Assembly: GCF_900111775.1 (NCBI RefSeq)
Contig: NZ_FOJJ01000034.1
Location: 124,001 to 188,000 of the forward strand
DNA: 64,000 nt
Source of the DNA: Desulfuromonas acetexigens
GTDB taxonomy: Bacteria > Desulfobacterota > Desulfuromonadia > Desulfuromonadales > Trichloromonadaceae
Direction of reading: 5' to 3'
Below, in pieces: positions 56,916-64,000 of this stretch (position 1 is its first letter; each line of letters opens with the position of its first letter). Below the pieces are notes generated by a model that did no database searches, had not been told where the DNA came from, and worked only from the letters and a program-made list of their open reading frames with translations. Made by a program: the position numbers and the translations under genes.

Positions 56916-58084
56916 GTAGTCTCCCGATTCCCTATGGTCGCCAGAGCATCGGTGTCGCCGACATCCAGGCCGTCGTGGATGTGCTCAAATCCGATTGGCT
57001 CACCCAAGGTCCGACGGGAGAGCGCTTCGAACGGACCGTCGCCGACTATTGTGGCGCCGCCCACGCGGTTGCCGTGAACAGCGCCACCTCCGCCCTGCAT
57101 ATCGCCTGCCTCGCCGCCGGGCTCGGCCCCGGCGACATCCTCTGGACCTCCCCTAACACCTTCGTCGCCTCCGCCAATTGCGGCCTCTATTGCGGTGCCT
57201 CGGTGGACTTCGTCGACATCGATCCCCGTACCTACAACATGAGCGTCGAGCGCCTGGAAGAGAAACTGGCGTGTGCCTCGCGGCAAGGGTTGCTGCCGAA
57301 GGTCGTGATTCCGGTCCATTTCGCGGGGCAATCGTGCGACATGAAAGCTATCGCCCGTCTCGCCGAACGGTATGGGTTCACCGTCATCGAGGATGCTTCC
57401 CACGCCATTGGTGGACGGTACAAGAATGAACCGGTCGGCAACTGCCGGCATTCCGCCATGACGGTGTTCAGCTTTCATCCCGTCAAGATCATCACCACCG
57501 GCGAAGGGGGGATGGTGCTGACCAACAGCTCGGAACTGCACGAGAATTTGGTGCGTCTGCGCAGCCACGGCATCACCCGTGATCCGGCGCTCATGACGGG
57601 AGAATCCCACGGTCCCTGGTACTATGAACAGATCGAACTGGGATTCAACTATCGGATGACTGATATCCAGGCGGCTCTCGGGGTAAGCCAGATGGCGCGG
57701 TTGTCCGAATTTGTCGAGCGGCGAGACCATTTGGCGAAACGCTACGACGCTGCGCTGATTGATTTACCCCTCACCTGCCCCTGGCAGCATCCGGATACTT
57801 ACTCTGCATTTCATCTTTACGTCATTCGCCTTGATCTTGGTCGAATTGGCAAGAGTCATCGCGAAGTTTTCGAGGGACTCCGTTCCCAGGGGATTCTGGT
57901 GAACCTGCATTACATCCCGGTACATATCCAGCCCTATTATCGGGCCTTGGGCTTCACTGGCGGCGATTTTCCCGAGGCAGAACGCTACTATCGGGACGCG
58001 ATCACCCTGCCCCTCTACGCCGGTCTGTCGGAAGCCGACCAGACGCGCGTAATTGAAACCTTGCGCTCGGTAGTCGGGAAGTGA
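56912..58084 (+). CDS. pseC: UDP-4-keto-sugar aminotransferase PseC
   Basis: 390 aa DegT/DnrJ/EryC1 aminotransferase. Opens with IPYGRQSIGVADIQAVV, PLP lysine in FSFHPVKIITTGEGG, and GFNYRMTDIQAALG. Adds the 4-amino group in pseudaminic acid synthesis. ATGA overlap with pseB fixes both start and order. Confidence 0.95.
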   Translation: MSSLPIPYGRQSIGVADIQAVVDVLKSDWLTQGPTGERFERTVADYCGAAHAVAVNSATSALHIACLAAGLGPGDILWTSPNTFVASANCGLYCGASVDFVDIDPRTYNMSVERLEEKLACASRQGLLPKVVIPVHFAGQSCDMKAIARLAERYGFTVIEDASHAIGGRYKNEPVGNCRHSAMTVFSFHPVKIITTGEGGMVLTNSSELHENLVRLRSHGITRDPALMTGESHGPWYYEQIELGFNYRMTDIQAALGVSQMARLSEFVERRDHLAKRYDAALIDLPLTCPWQHPDTYSAFHLYVIRLDLGRIGKSHREVFEGLRSQGILVNLHYIPVHIQPYYRALGFTGGDFPEAERYYRDAITLPLYAGLSEADQTRVIETLRSVVGK

Positions 58085-58123
58085 CTAGAGCTGATACTGA
58101 GATTAATAAAAACCGAGGTTCCC

Positions 58124-59035
58124 ATGCCAGTACCCACACCCAAGGATTTGCTCAAAGCCTATCGTCAGGGTTGTAATATCACGGAACTGTTGCGCGAGGC
58201 ACAAGGCCGCACACAGAATAGTGAAGAAATCATCGAGGTGGCTTACGATCTCCAGGCCGGCGGTTACATCGCCGCCATGGAGAATCCTGAAATGGCACGC
58301 CACAAGGGCGAGTACACCGCTGCGATTGCCCGCGAGATCCTCCGGCTCACCACCCCGACCTCGCTGCTTGAGGCCGGAGTGGGAGAGGCTACCACGCTTT
58401 CCGGAGTGCTTGGTGTCTTAGCCATGGACTCTTCTCAGGCCTACGGCTTCGATATCTCTTGGTCGCGCCTTGCGGTTGCTCGCCAATGGCTTACCGATGA
58501 GAAATTTCCTCAAGTTAGGCTCTGTACCGGTAGTTTGCTGCAGATTCCTTTCGCCGACAACAGTATTGATGTGGTTTATACCTCACACGCTATTGAGCCG
58601 AATGCCGGCCAGGAACAGCAGATTCTGCGCGAACTCTACCGGGTGACCCGTCAATGGCTGGTGCTTTTGGAGCCTGGCTATGAACTGGCTGGCGATGAAG
58701 CTCGGCGGCGCATGGAACGCTTCGGCTACTGTCGTGGGCTTGCTGAGTCTTGTCGGGTTCTCGGGTATGATGTGGTCAGACATGAGTTGTTTCCCCTGAC
58801 CGCCAACCCCCTCAACCCTACGGCCATAACTGTGATCCGCAAGGATGAACCTCGAGAGCGTCCAACTCATGTATTGGCCTGTCCCCGGTTCAAGACCCCT
58901 CTCCAAGAGTTGGGGGGGATGCTGTTCAGCCCGGAGGCGTTGGCTGTCTATCCGGTGCTGTGTGGAATCCCCTGCCTACGGCCTGAGTCAGCTATTCTCG
59001 CCAGTCTCTATCCGGATTTTTTTCAAGGTTTGTAA
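58124..59035 (+). CDS. SAM-methyltransferase with degraded Trm112-like tail
   Basis: 303 aa. Class I methyltransferase: LLEAGVGEATTLSGVLG motif I, then GFDISWSRLAVARQWL and IDVVYTSHAIEPN. Residues ~250-300 (LACPRFKTPLQELGG...YPVLCGIPCL) copy the Trm112/UPF0434 zinc-ribbon pattern, but the second Cys of CPxC is Phe. In a pse cluster it probably methylates the nonulosonate or its carrier glycan. No substrate evidence. Confidence 0.75.
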   Translation: MPVPTPKDLLKAYRQGCNITELLREAQGRTQNSEEIIEVAYDLQAGGYIAAMENPEMARHKGEYTAAIAREILRLTTPTSLLEAGVGEATTLSGVLGVLAMDSSQAYGFDISWSRLAVARQWLTDEKFPQVRLCTGSLLQIPFADNSIDVVYTSHAIEPNAGQEQQILRELYRVTRQWLVLLEPGYELAGDEARRRMERFGYCRGLAESCRVLGYDVVRHELFPLTANPLNPTAITVIRKDEPRERPTHVLACPRFKTPLQELGGMLFSPEALAVYPVLCGIPCLRPESAILASLYPDFFQGL

Positions 59036-59045
59036 GGGGAAGGCA

Positions 59046-59960
59046 ATGAACACCACGACTATCTCCGTCCGAGGGAGTGGCAAGTACGCACCTCGAAGGA
59101 ATCCCCCCCCTCTTTTCGTCGCCGAAGTCTCCAGCAATCACCACCGCGACCTGGAGCGCTGCTTTCGCTTCATCGACGCGGCGGCGGCTGTGGGTTGCGG
59201 TGCCGTCAAGTTCCAGTTATTCAGGATCGAGGAGCTATTCGCGCCGGAGGTTCTGGCCAAAAGCCCAATGCACCGGGCACGAAAAGACTGGGAGCTTCCC
59301 GTGGAATTCCTCCCGCGACTGGCGGCTCGGTGCCGGGAGCGGAAAATCCAATTCTCCTGCACCCCTTTCTATCTGGATGCAGTCGAAGAACTTCTCCCTC
59401 ATGTCGATTTCTACAAGATCGCTTCCTACGAACTCCTCTGGACCGACCTCTTGAACGCCTGCGCCCGTACCGGCAAGCCGCTGGTCCTGTCCACGGGCAT
59501 GGCCACTCTAGAGGAAATTCAGGGGGCCGTGGAAACGGTGCGAGCTGCCGGCTGTGCCGATCTGACTCTGCTGCACTGCGTCTCCGGTTATCCCGCGCCG
59601 GTCGAGCAATGCAACCTGGCCGCCATCCGGACCCTGGCCCAGCGTTTTTCCTGCTCCGTGGGTTGGTCAGATCATAGTGTCTCGCCCGCAGTCATCTATC
59701 GGGTCGTGCATCGCTGGGATGCAGGAATGGTTGAATTTCATTTGGATCTGGAGGGGGAAGGGGACGAATTCAAGACCGGTCATTGCTGGTTGCCGGAGCA
59801 GATTGAACACGTCATCAAAATGACCGAGGCCGGGTTCGCCGCCGATGGCAGCGGCGATAAGACGCCCGCCGCCGCCGAACTTCCCGATCGGGAATGGCGA
59901 GCGGACCCATCGGACGGGTTACGGCCGCTCAAGCATATACGGGAGAGTTGGCATGGCTAA
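59046..59960 (+). CDS. pseI: pseudaminic acid synthase (NeuB family), short form lacking SAF
   Basis: 304 aa from ATG 59046 (SD GGGGAAGG); the frame open from 58845 overlaps the methyltransferase. NeuB barrel landmarks: VAEVSSNHHRD, GAVKFQLF, FSCTPFYLDAVEEL, KIASYELL, LVLSTGMATLEE and GWSDHSVSP. Condenses the hexose intermediate with phosphoenolpyruvate. Canonical NeuB/PseI are ~335-350 aa with a C-terminal antifreeze-like SAF domain; here it stops after the barrel, so that domain is absent. Overlaps the next gene by 8 bp. Confidence 0.85.
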   Translation: MNTTTISVRGSGKYAPRRNPPPLFVAEVSSNHHRDLERCFRFIDAAAAVGCGAVKFQLFRIEELFAPEVLAKSPMHRARKDWELPVEFLPRLAARCRERKIQFSCTPFYLDAVEELLPHVDFYKIASYELLWTDLLNACARTGKPLVLSTGMATLEEIQGAVETVRAAGCADLTLLHCVSGYPAPVEQCNLAAIRTLAQRFSCSVGWSDHSVSPAVIYRVVHRWDAGMVEFHLDLEGEGDEFKTGHCWLPEQIEHVIKMTEAGFAADGSGDKTPAAAELPDREWRADPSDGLRPLKHIRESWHG

Positions 59961-61737
59961 GCCAAGGGTAGCCGCCATCATCCAGGCTCGCATGGGCTCC
60001 ACCCGCCTACCGGGCAAGGTGCTCATGCCCCTGGCGGGTAAACCGGTGCTCTGGCACATCGTTCACCGTTTGCGCAAGTGTCGCATGGTGGATGTGGTTG
60101 CCATAGCTACGTCCGACAAGCTTTGCGACGATCCCCTCGTTGAATTTGCCCGCGACGAAGGAGTCGAACTGATTCGAGGCCCCGAGGATAATGTACTGCA
60201 GCGCTACGCCTTGGCAGCAGAAAAACTCGATCCGGATTACATAGTTCGCGTCACCGGTGATGCACCTTTAATTGACCCTGAAACAATTGATTTACTGGTC
60301 CGGGAAATGATCAGCCAAAATGCCGATTACTGCCTTGGAGAGTCGCAACGGCCGACTATCCATGAGGGGTTTGATCCGTTCTCGCGACGAGCACTCGACA
60401 AGCTATTGCGGGATGTATCTGACGATCCTGTGGCTCGTGAACATGTTACGGCGTATTTCAAGTCTCATCCTGATTTTATCAAAATCGCACGAGTACCGCT
60501 CCCAAAAGGATTTGAAATAGAGGGCGTTCGCACTTCAGTCGATACACCTGCTGATTTGGAATTTCTTGAAATTCTCTATCAGAGACTTCGGTTCGCCCCT
60601 GGAGAGCTAGAACTCCGCCAAGCCGTCAAACTTCTCCAACAAGAACCGAAGCTGAAAGAGATCAATTGCCACGTTCGCCAAAAAAATGCCACTGACCAAT
60701 CCCGTTTTATCATTATCAGATGCGACGGCGATAGTCAGATTGGGTTAGGGCATGTAACGCGTTGCCTCGTACTAGCCCATGAGCTGCGGAATCACCATTC
60801 ATGGGGGGTTCTGTTCGCTGTGTCATCGGGCACTATTGGAGTATCCAGAGTACGAGAGGAACTCTTCCCCGTCACCATCAAACCCGATGGCATATCAGAA
60901 GACGCCTGGCTGGAATCATTGGTAATTGACCGGCACCCTGACGCTTTGTTGTTCGATATTCGTACTGATTTAGGAAGAAATGCCCTTGAGCGTCTAAAGG
61001 GAAAAGGCCCTATAATTATTGTTCTGGATGATAACAGCGACCGGAGATTAGTGTCGGATTTGGCATTCTACCCACCTGTCCCGCAAGCTTTCCGCCTCCA
61101 ATGGCCTCACTACGCGGGCCGAGCACTGATCGGATGGGAATGGATTCTGATTAAGGAGGATTACTACAAACCGCACCCATCGCCGAGAAATTCAACTCCC
61201 CGGATTCTGGTGACGATGGGCGGAAGCGACCCTGCCAATCTCACCCTTCTGGCCATCGAGGCATTAGAACTGGTCCCAGACAAGGTTGTCGTCGCGTTAG
61301 TGCTTGGTCCGGCTTTCGCGCATGATGCGGAGATCTCCGCATCACTCAGTAAGTCGAAACAAACCTATGAAATTTACCGGAATTTGCCCGGGCTTGCAGA
61401 AGTGGCAGCCACCGTTGACTTTGGAATAGTAGCATTCGGGGGAACGGCATATGAATTGGCAGCACTAGGGGTACTGACGATCTTGATCGGCTTAACCGAA
61501 GATCATGCCGAATCAGCGCAATGTTTAGATAGTGCTGGATTAGCGATAAATTTGGGAGAAGCCTTCCATGTAGCACCTGCAATGCTGGCAGAAACTGTTT
61601 CAAAAGTTTTACAAAATCCTGCGAGAGGTTCTAAAGTTCACAATAAAGCTCGCAAACTGTTTCATATTCCGGGCGCACAAAACATTGCCAGAGCAATATC
61701 AGAAACGGCTGAACTTATGCGTGTAAGGAGATATTAA
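59953..61737 (+). CDS. fused cytidylyltransferase (PseF/SpsF-like) and PseG-like hydrolase
   Basis: 594 aa from ATG 59953; overlaps pseI by 8 bp. Residues ~1-230 are an SpsF-type nucleotidyltransferase (VAAIIQARMGSTRLPGKVL, VTGDAPLIDPE). From ~250 the sequence is PseG-like (IIIRCDGDSQIGLGHVTRC, LDDNSDR, ILVTMGGSDPANL). PseG releases UDP from the diacetamido sugar; PseF activates the acid with CMP. The second half is clearly more AT-rich than the first, so the gene is compositionally mosaic. The order of domains is unlike the usual separate pseF and pseG. Confidence 0.85.
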   Translation: MAKPRVAAIIQARMGSTRLPGKVLMPLAGKPVLWHIVHRLRKCRMVDVVAIATSDKLCDDPLVEFARDEGVELIRGPEDNVLQRYALAAEKLDPDYIVRVTGDAPLIDPETIDLLVREMISQNADYCLGESQRPTIHEGFDPFSRRALDKLLRDVSDDPVAREHVTAYFKSHPDFIKIARVPLPKGFEIEGVRTSVDTPADLEFLEILYQRLRFAPGELELRQAVKLLQQEPKLKEINCHVRQKNATDQSRFIIIRCDGDSQIGLGHVTRCLVLAHELRNHHSWGVLFAVSSGTIGVSRVREELFPVTIKPDGISEDAWLESLVIDRHPDALLFDIRTDLGRNALERLKGKGPIIIVLDDNSDRRLVSDLAFYPPVPQAFRLQWPHYAGRALIGWEWILIKEDYYKPHPSPRNSTPRILVTMGGSDPANLTLLAIEALELVPDKVVVALVLGPAFAHDAEISASLSKSKQTYEIYRNLPGLAEVAATVDFGIVAFGGTAYELAALGVLTILIGLTEDHAESAQCLDSAGLAINLGEAFHVAPAMLAETVSKVLQNPARGSKVHNKARKLFHIPGAQNIARAISETAELMRVRRY

Positions 61738-62892
61738 ATGGGATGTCCTTTAGTATCGATTATTGTGCCTGTCTATAATGCTGAACGGTTTCTAAATGAA
61801 ACCCTTAACAGCATCAAAAGCCAAACATATAATAATCTTGAAGTTTTGGTAATAAACGATTCTTCTTCAGACAACTCTGTAGAAATAATCGAAAAGTTCG
61901 TCAAATCAGATTTTAGATTTAGATATTTTTACAACACAACAAATCAAGGCGTATCACACTCGACCAACGTAGGCTTATCTCAGTGTAAAGGTGAATATAT
62001 AACTTTTCATGACCACGACGATGTTATGCTTCCTAGCAAAATATCTTCTTGTGTCGAAATTCTAGAAAACAATACTGAATTAGATGGCGTCATAACCATT
62101 GCTGAATACATTTCTGAAGACGGCTCCCCTTTGGGAACGAAAACGGCTTTGCCTGATTATATAACAAATAATCCATTTTTTGTCAGAGCTTTTGAGAGAA
62201 GCTACATCCCAACATGGGCTATGTTCATGCGAAGGGATATAATCAACAAATTAGAATTCGACGATAACATAAAGATAGGAAACCAGGATGCTGATTTTTT
62301 TCTGAGATTGTTGTATCGAAGGCCTCAATTATATTATTTATCAAATCCCCAGAATAGATTCCGCCAAGTATCTAAATCGTTATCAAAAAAATCTACTTCA
62401 ACTTGCGAAATATACAAAAAACATAATGATGTAGACATAGCCAAGCTTTACACACAAGCAGGATATTCTAAGGTGGTAATTGACTACGCATTGGCTAAGG
62501 CGAATTTATGGCGCGAAAACATTGAATCTGCACTTAACTACATAATATCGGCGCATGAACGTATAAGCGAATTTGACGAAGAAGAAAAAGACAACGTTTA
62601 TTTTATATATGCGACTTGCCTTTATCTGAATCAGTTATTTGAGCCATGTTTAGAAATTTTGCAAAAAATTGAAGGTAAATCATTTCGAGCAGAAACTCTG
62701 AATAACCAAGGCGTTTGTTGGGCAATTTTCGGCGATCTAACAAAGGCCAGAGATTACTTTGAATCTGCCCTTTCTATCCTGCCAGAGTATATTGATCCCA
62801 AAAACAATTTGTTTGCTTTAAATGCTTCGGAGTCAATGCCAGTGCGGCACTTCACAAAATTCCCCCTTAGAAGCGTTTATAAAACAATTTGA
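61738..62892 (+). CDS. family 2 glycosyltransferase with TPR-like C terminus
   Basis: 384 aa, immediately after the fused gene. GT-A fold: VSIIVPVYNAERFLNETL, VINDSSSDN, HDHDDVMLPSKI (DxD-type metal site) and NQDADFFLRLLY. Residues ~255-365 are helical repeats like TPRs. Codon usage and base composition are AT-rich, unlike the window's core. It likely adds a further sugar to a flagellar or surface glycan; acceptor unknown. Confidence 0.85.
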   Translation: MGCPLVSIIVPVYNAERFLNETLNSIKSQTYNNLEVLVINDSSSDNSVEIIEKFVKSDFRFRYFYNTTNQGVSHSTNVGLSQCKGEYITFHDHDDVMLPSKISSCVEILENNTELDGVITIAEYISEDGSPLGTKTALPDYITNNPFFVRAFERSYIPTWAMFMRRDIINKLEFDDNIKIGNQDADFFLRLLYRRPQLYYLSNPQNRFRQVSKSLSKKSTSTCEIYKKHNDVDIAKLYTQAGYSKVVIDYALAKANLWRENIESALNYIISAHERISEFDEEEKDNVYFIYATCLYLNQLFEPCLEILQKIEGKSFRAETLNNQGVCWAIFGDLTKARDYFESALSILPEYIDPKNNLFALNASESMPVRHFTKFPLRSVYKTI

Positions 62893-62917
62893 CCGTATGT
62901 CAAAATGGAGGTTTTAG

Positions 62918-64000
62918 ATGGTGTCTTTAATGGCGCAACCAAAATGGGGAAACTGGTTTTTACGAAATTTAGAACATATAGATTATCAAGGTGTATTGGA
63001 ACTTACGACATCATGCAATTACCATTGCGCTTATTGCTCTAATGGGAGGGGTAGAGAAGAAGAAGATGTATTAAGACGTGGGCACACCTGCGAAGATATA
63101 GACAAAATCGTAAGTTTTTTTAACAGTAATAAAACTTGGCATATTGTTATCGGTGGTGGTGAAGCATCTATTCATCCGCGGTTTTACGACTTATCGAATA
63201 AATTGTCACATAATCATTACATAAGTGTCTATACCAATCTGTCTCTTGATATTGACCGTCTTTTCAGATCGATATCTTCCGAAAGAATTTTAACAGTGCG
63301 TTGTACGCTCCACAACCTTGAAAAAGAATCGGATTTCTTCAACAAACTTAGACTTCTTAAAGAAGCAGACTTTAATCCGGCTATGGTTTTGGTGGCAACT
63401 CCTGAAAGAATACCCGAGATAGATCGAATTGCTGCAAAGTGCACAGCATTAGAAATTCCTTTTTCGCTTTTCCCCTTGGCTGGCCCGTATTTAGGTAAGA
63501 TATATCCTCGCGATTACGACCAGGATGTTAGGGATTTCCTGCTTGAGCGTCCTTCCTTAGTTCTGTATCCAGGTCATATTGTGAGACTTCTTACGCATAA
63601 AGAGGGCTTGGTTACATCAGGATTCATGTGCACTGCTGGTGCCAATTTTTTCTCAATCCATGCGGAAACAGGGGCAATCAATCGGTGCGAGGGTGTCCAC
63701 CAAAAAATTGGCAACATTTATACTGGACAATTCAGTCCGTTAATCGGTCCCACCATATGCCCATCATCAAGCTGCATTGACTACTGTTACGCCGATAACC
63801 TCGCAGATAACTACGCTTATAATTTTTTCAACGAACCTTTAAGCGAAGCGGAAATGCTCACAAGGTGTCACGCTTTTGCCGATGAATCCATAATGCGACT
63901 TAACAAGACACGTAAAATAACCACCGAACGAGCCCACGAACTAATTGCGGGGAGAAAAACATTATTGTGGGGCAGCGGCATGGCCGGCAGTTTTTTCTTG
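62918..64000 (+). CDS. radical SAM protein, 3' partial
   Basis: 361 codons visible with no stop before the window edge. ATG 62918 has GGAGG at 62907-62911. Radical SAM cluster motif CNYHCAYC (C33, C37, C40), with GGGEASIHP behind it. Later Cys (CTAGANFF, RCEGV, CPSSSCIDYCY) resemble a SPASM/twitch region binding extra Fe-S clusters. The visible end TLLWGSGMAGSFFL begins a Rossmann-like segment. Strongly AT-rich. In this cluster it may modify a glycan or sugar; the reaction is unknown. Confidence 0.75.
   Translation, partial: MVSLMAQPKWGNWFLRNLEHIDYQGVLELTTSCNYHCAYCSNGRGREEEDVLRRGHTCEDIDKIVSFFNSNKTWHIVIGGGEASIHPRFYDLSNKLSHNHYISVYTNLSLDIDRLFRSISSERILTVRCTLHNLEKESDFFNKLRLLKEADFNPAMVLVATPERIPEIDRIAAKCTALEIPFSLFPLAGPYLGKIYPRDYDQDVRDFLLERPSLVLYPGHIVRLLTHKEGLVTSGFMCTAGANFFSIHAETGAINRCEGVHQKIGNIYTGQFSPLIGPTICPSSSCIDYCYADNLADNYAYNFFNEPLSEAEMLTRCHAFADESIMRLNKTRKITTERAHELIAGRKTLLWGSGMAGSFFL

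Overview
The window looks like a chromosome segment of a Desulfuromonadales/Geobacter-type bacterium (Desulfobacterota). This rests on clustered multihaem c-type cytochromes of the OmcS/OmcE type, a chemotaxis cluster behind sigma-54 promoters, a DUF115-type flagellin glycosyltransferase, and short dispersed repeats between genes. It is an inference from protein families, not a taxonomic assignment. Most of the window is GC-rich with good Shine-Dalgarno sequences; the last ~3.5 kb is clearly more AT-rich. I found no rRNA, tRNA or CRISPR array. Region 1 (1-8195): extracellular electron transfer. An octahaem cytochrome cut by the window edge, a beta-propeller lipoprotein, a long structured leader RNA with its own promoter, two OmcS-like paralogues, a strong terminator, a pentahaem cytochrome with an Fn3-like middle, then a HAMP membrane protein and a zinc-ribbon protein. 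Region 2 (8463-20207): a sensor diguanylate cyclase, a RelA/SpoT-type synthetase fused to TPRs, lspA-ileS, a ribbon-helix-helix regulator, an intergenic stretch rich in repeats, alanine dehydrogenase and small conserved proteins. Region 3 (20294-33492): a solute-binding protein / histidine kinase / TonB-receptor trio, two degenerate citrate-synthase-fold proteins coupled to it, a convergent acetolactate-synthase-like ThDP enzyme, a REC-REC-PAS-GGDEF-EAL protein, and an Lrp regulator upstream of a diaminopimelate-decarboxylase-like enzyme. Region 4 (33702-43462): chemotaxis in two units, each with an excellent sigma-54 promoter: (MCP-like protein, CheY, STAS, CheA) and (CheW, MCP, CheR, CheD, CheB). 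The first MCP-like protein carries a CheZ-like DxxxQ helix motif near its C terminus. Region 5 (43658-49270): ACT-malic enzyme, Hsp20, Rrf2 regulator plus cysteine synthase, orphan LarE, a small membrane protein and a nuclease lipoprotein, punctuated by heptamer repeats and a 120-bp palindromic repeat that also occurs near 16.4 kb. Region 6 (49348-53127): a sigma-28-type operon flgM-flgN-flgK-flgL-csrA-fliW. Region 7 (53231-64000): a flagellin glycosylation cluster: Maf, PseB, PseC, a methyltransferase with a degraded Trm112-like tail, a short PseI without SAF domain, a fused cytidylyltransferase-PseG protein, then AT-rich glycosyltransferase and radical SAM genes. Base composition changes inside the fused gene, suggesting the variable end of a glycan island. 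PseH is not seen. The most unusual items are the structured leader with its OmcS-like genes (one with a CX5CH motif), the CheZ-like motif in an MCP-like protein, the degenerate citrate-synthase pair, and the radical SAM gene at the end of the glycan cluster.
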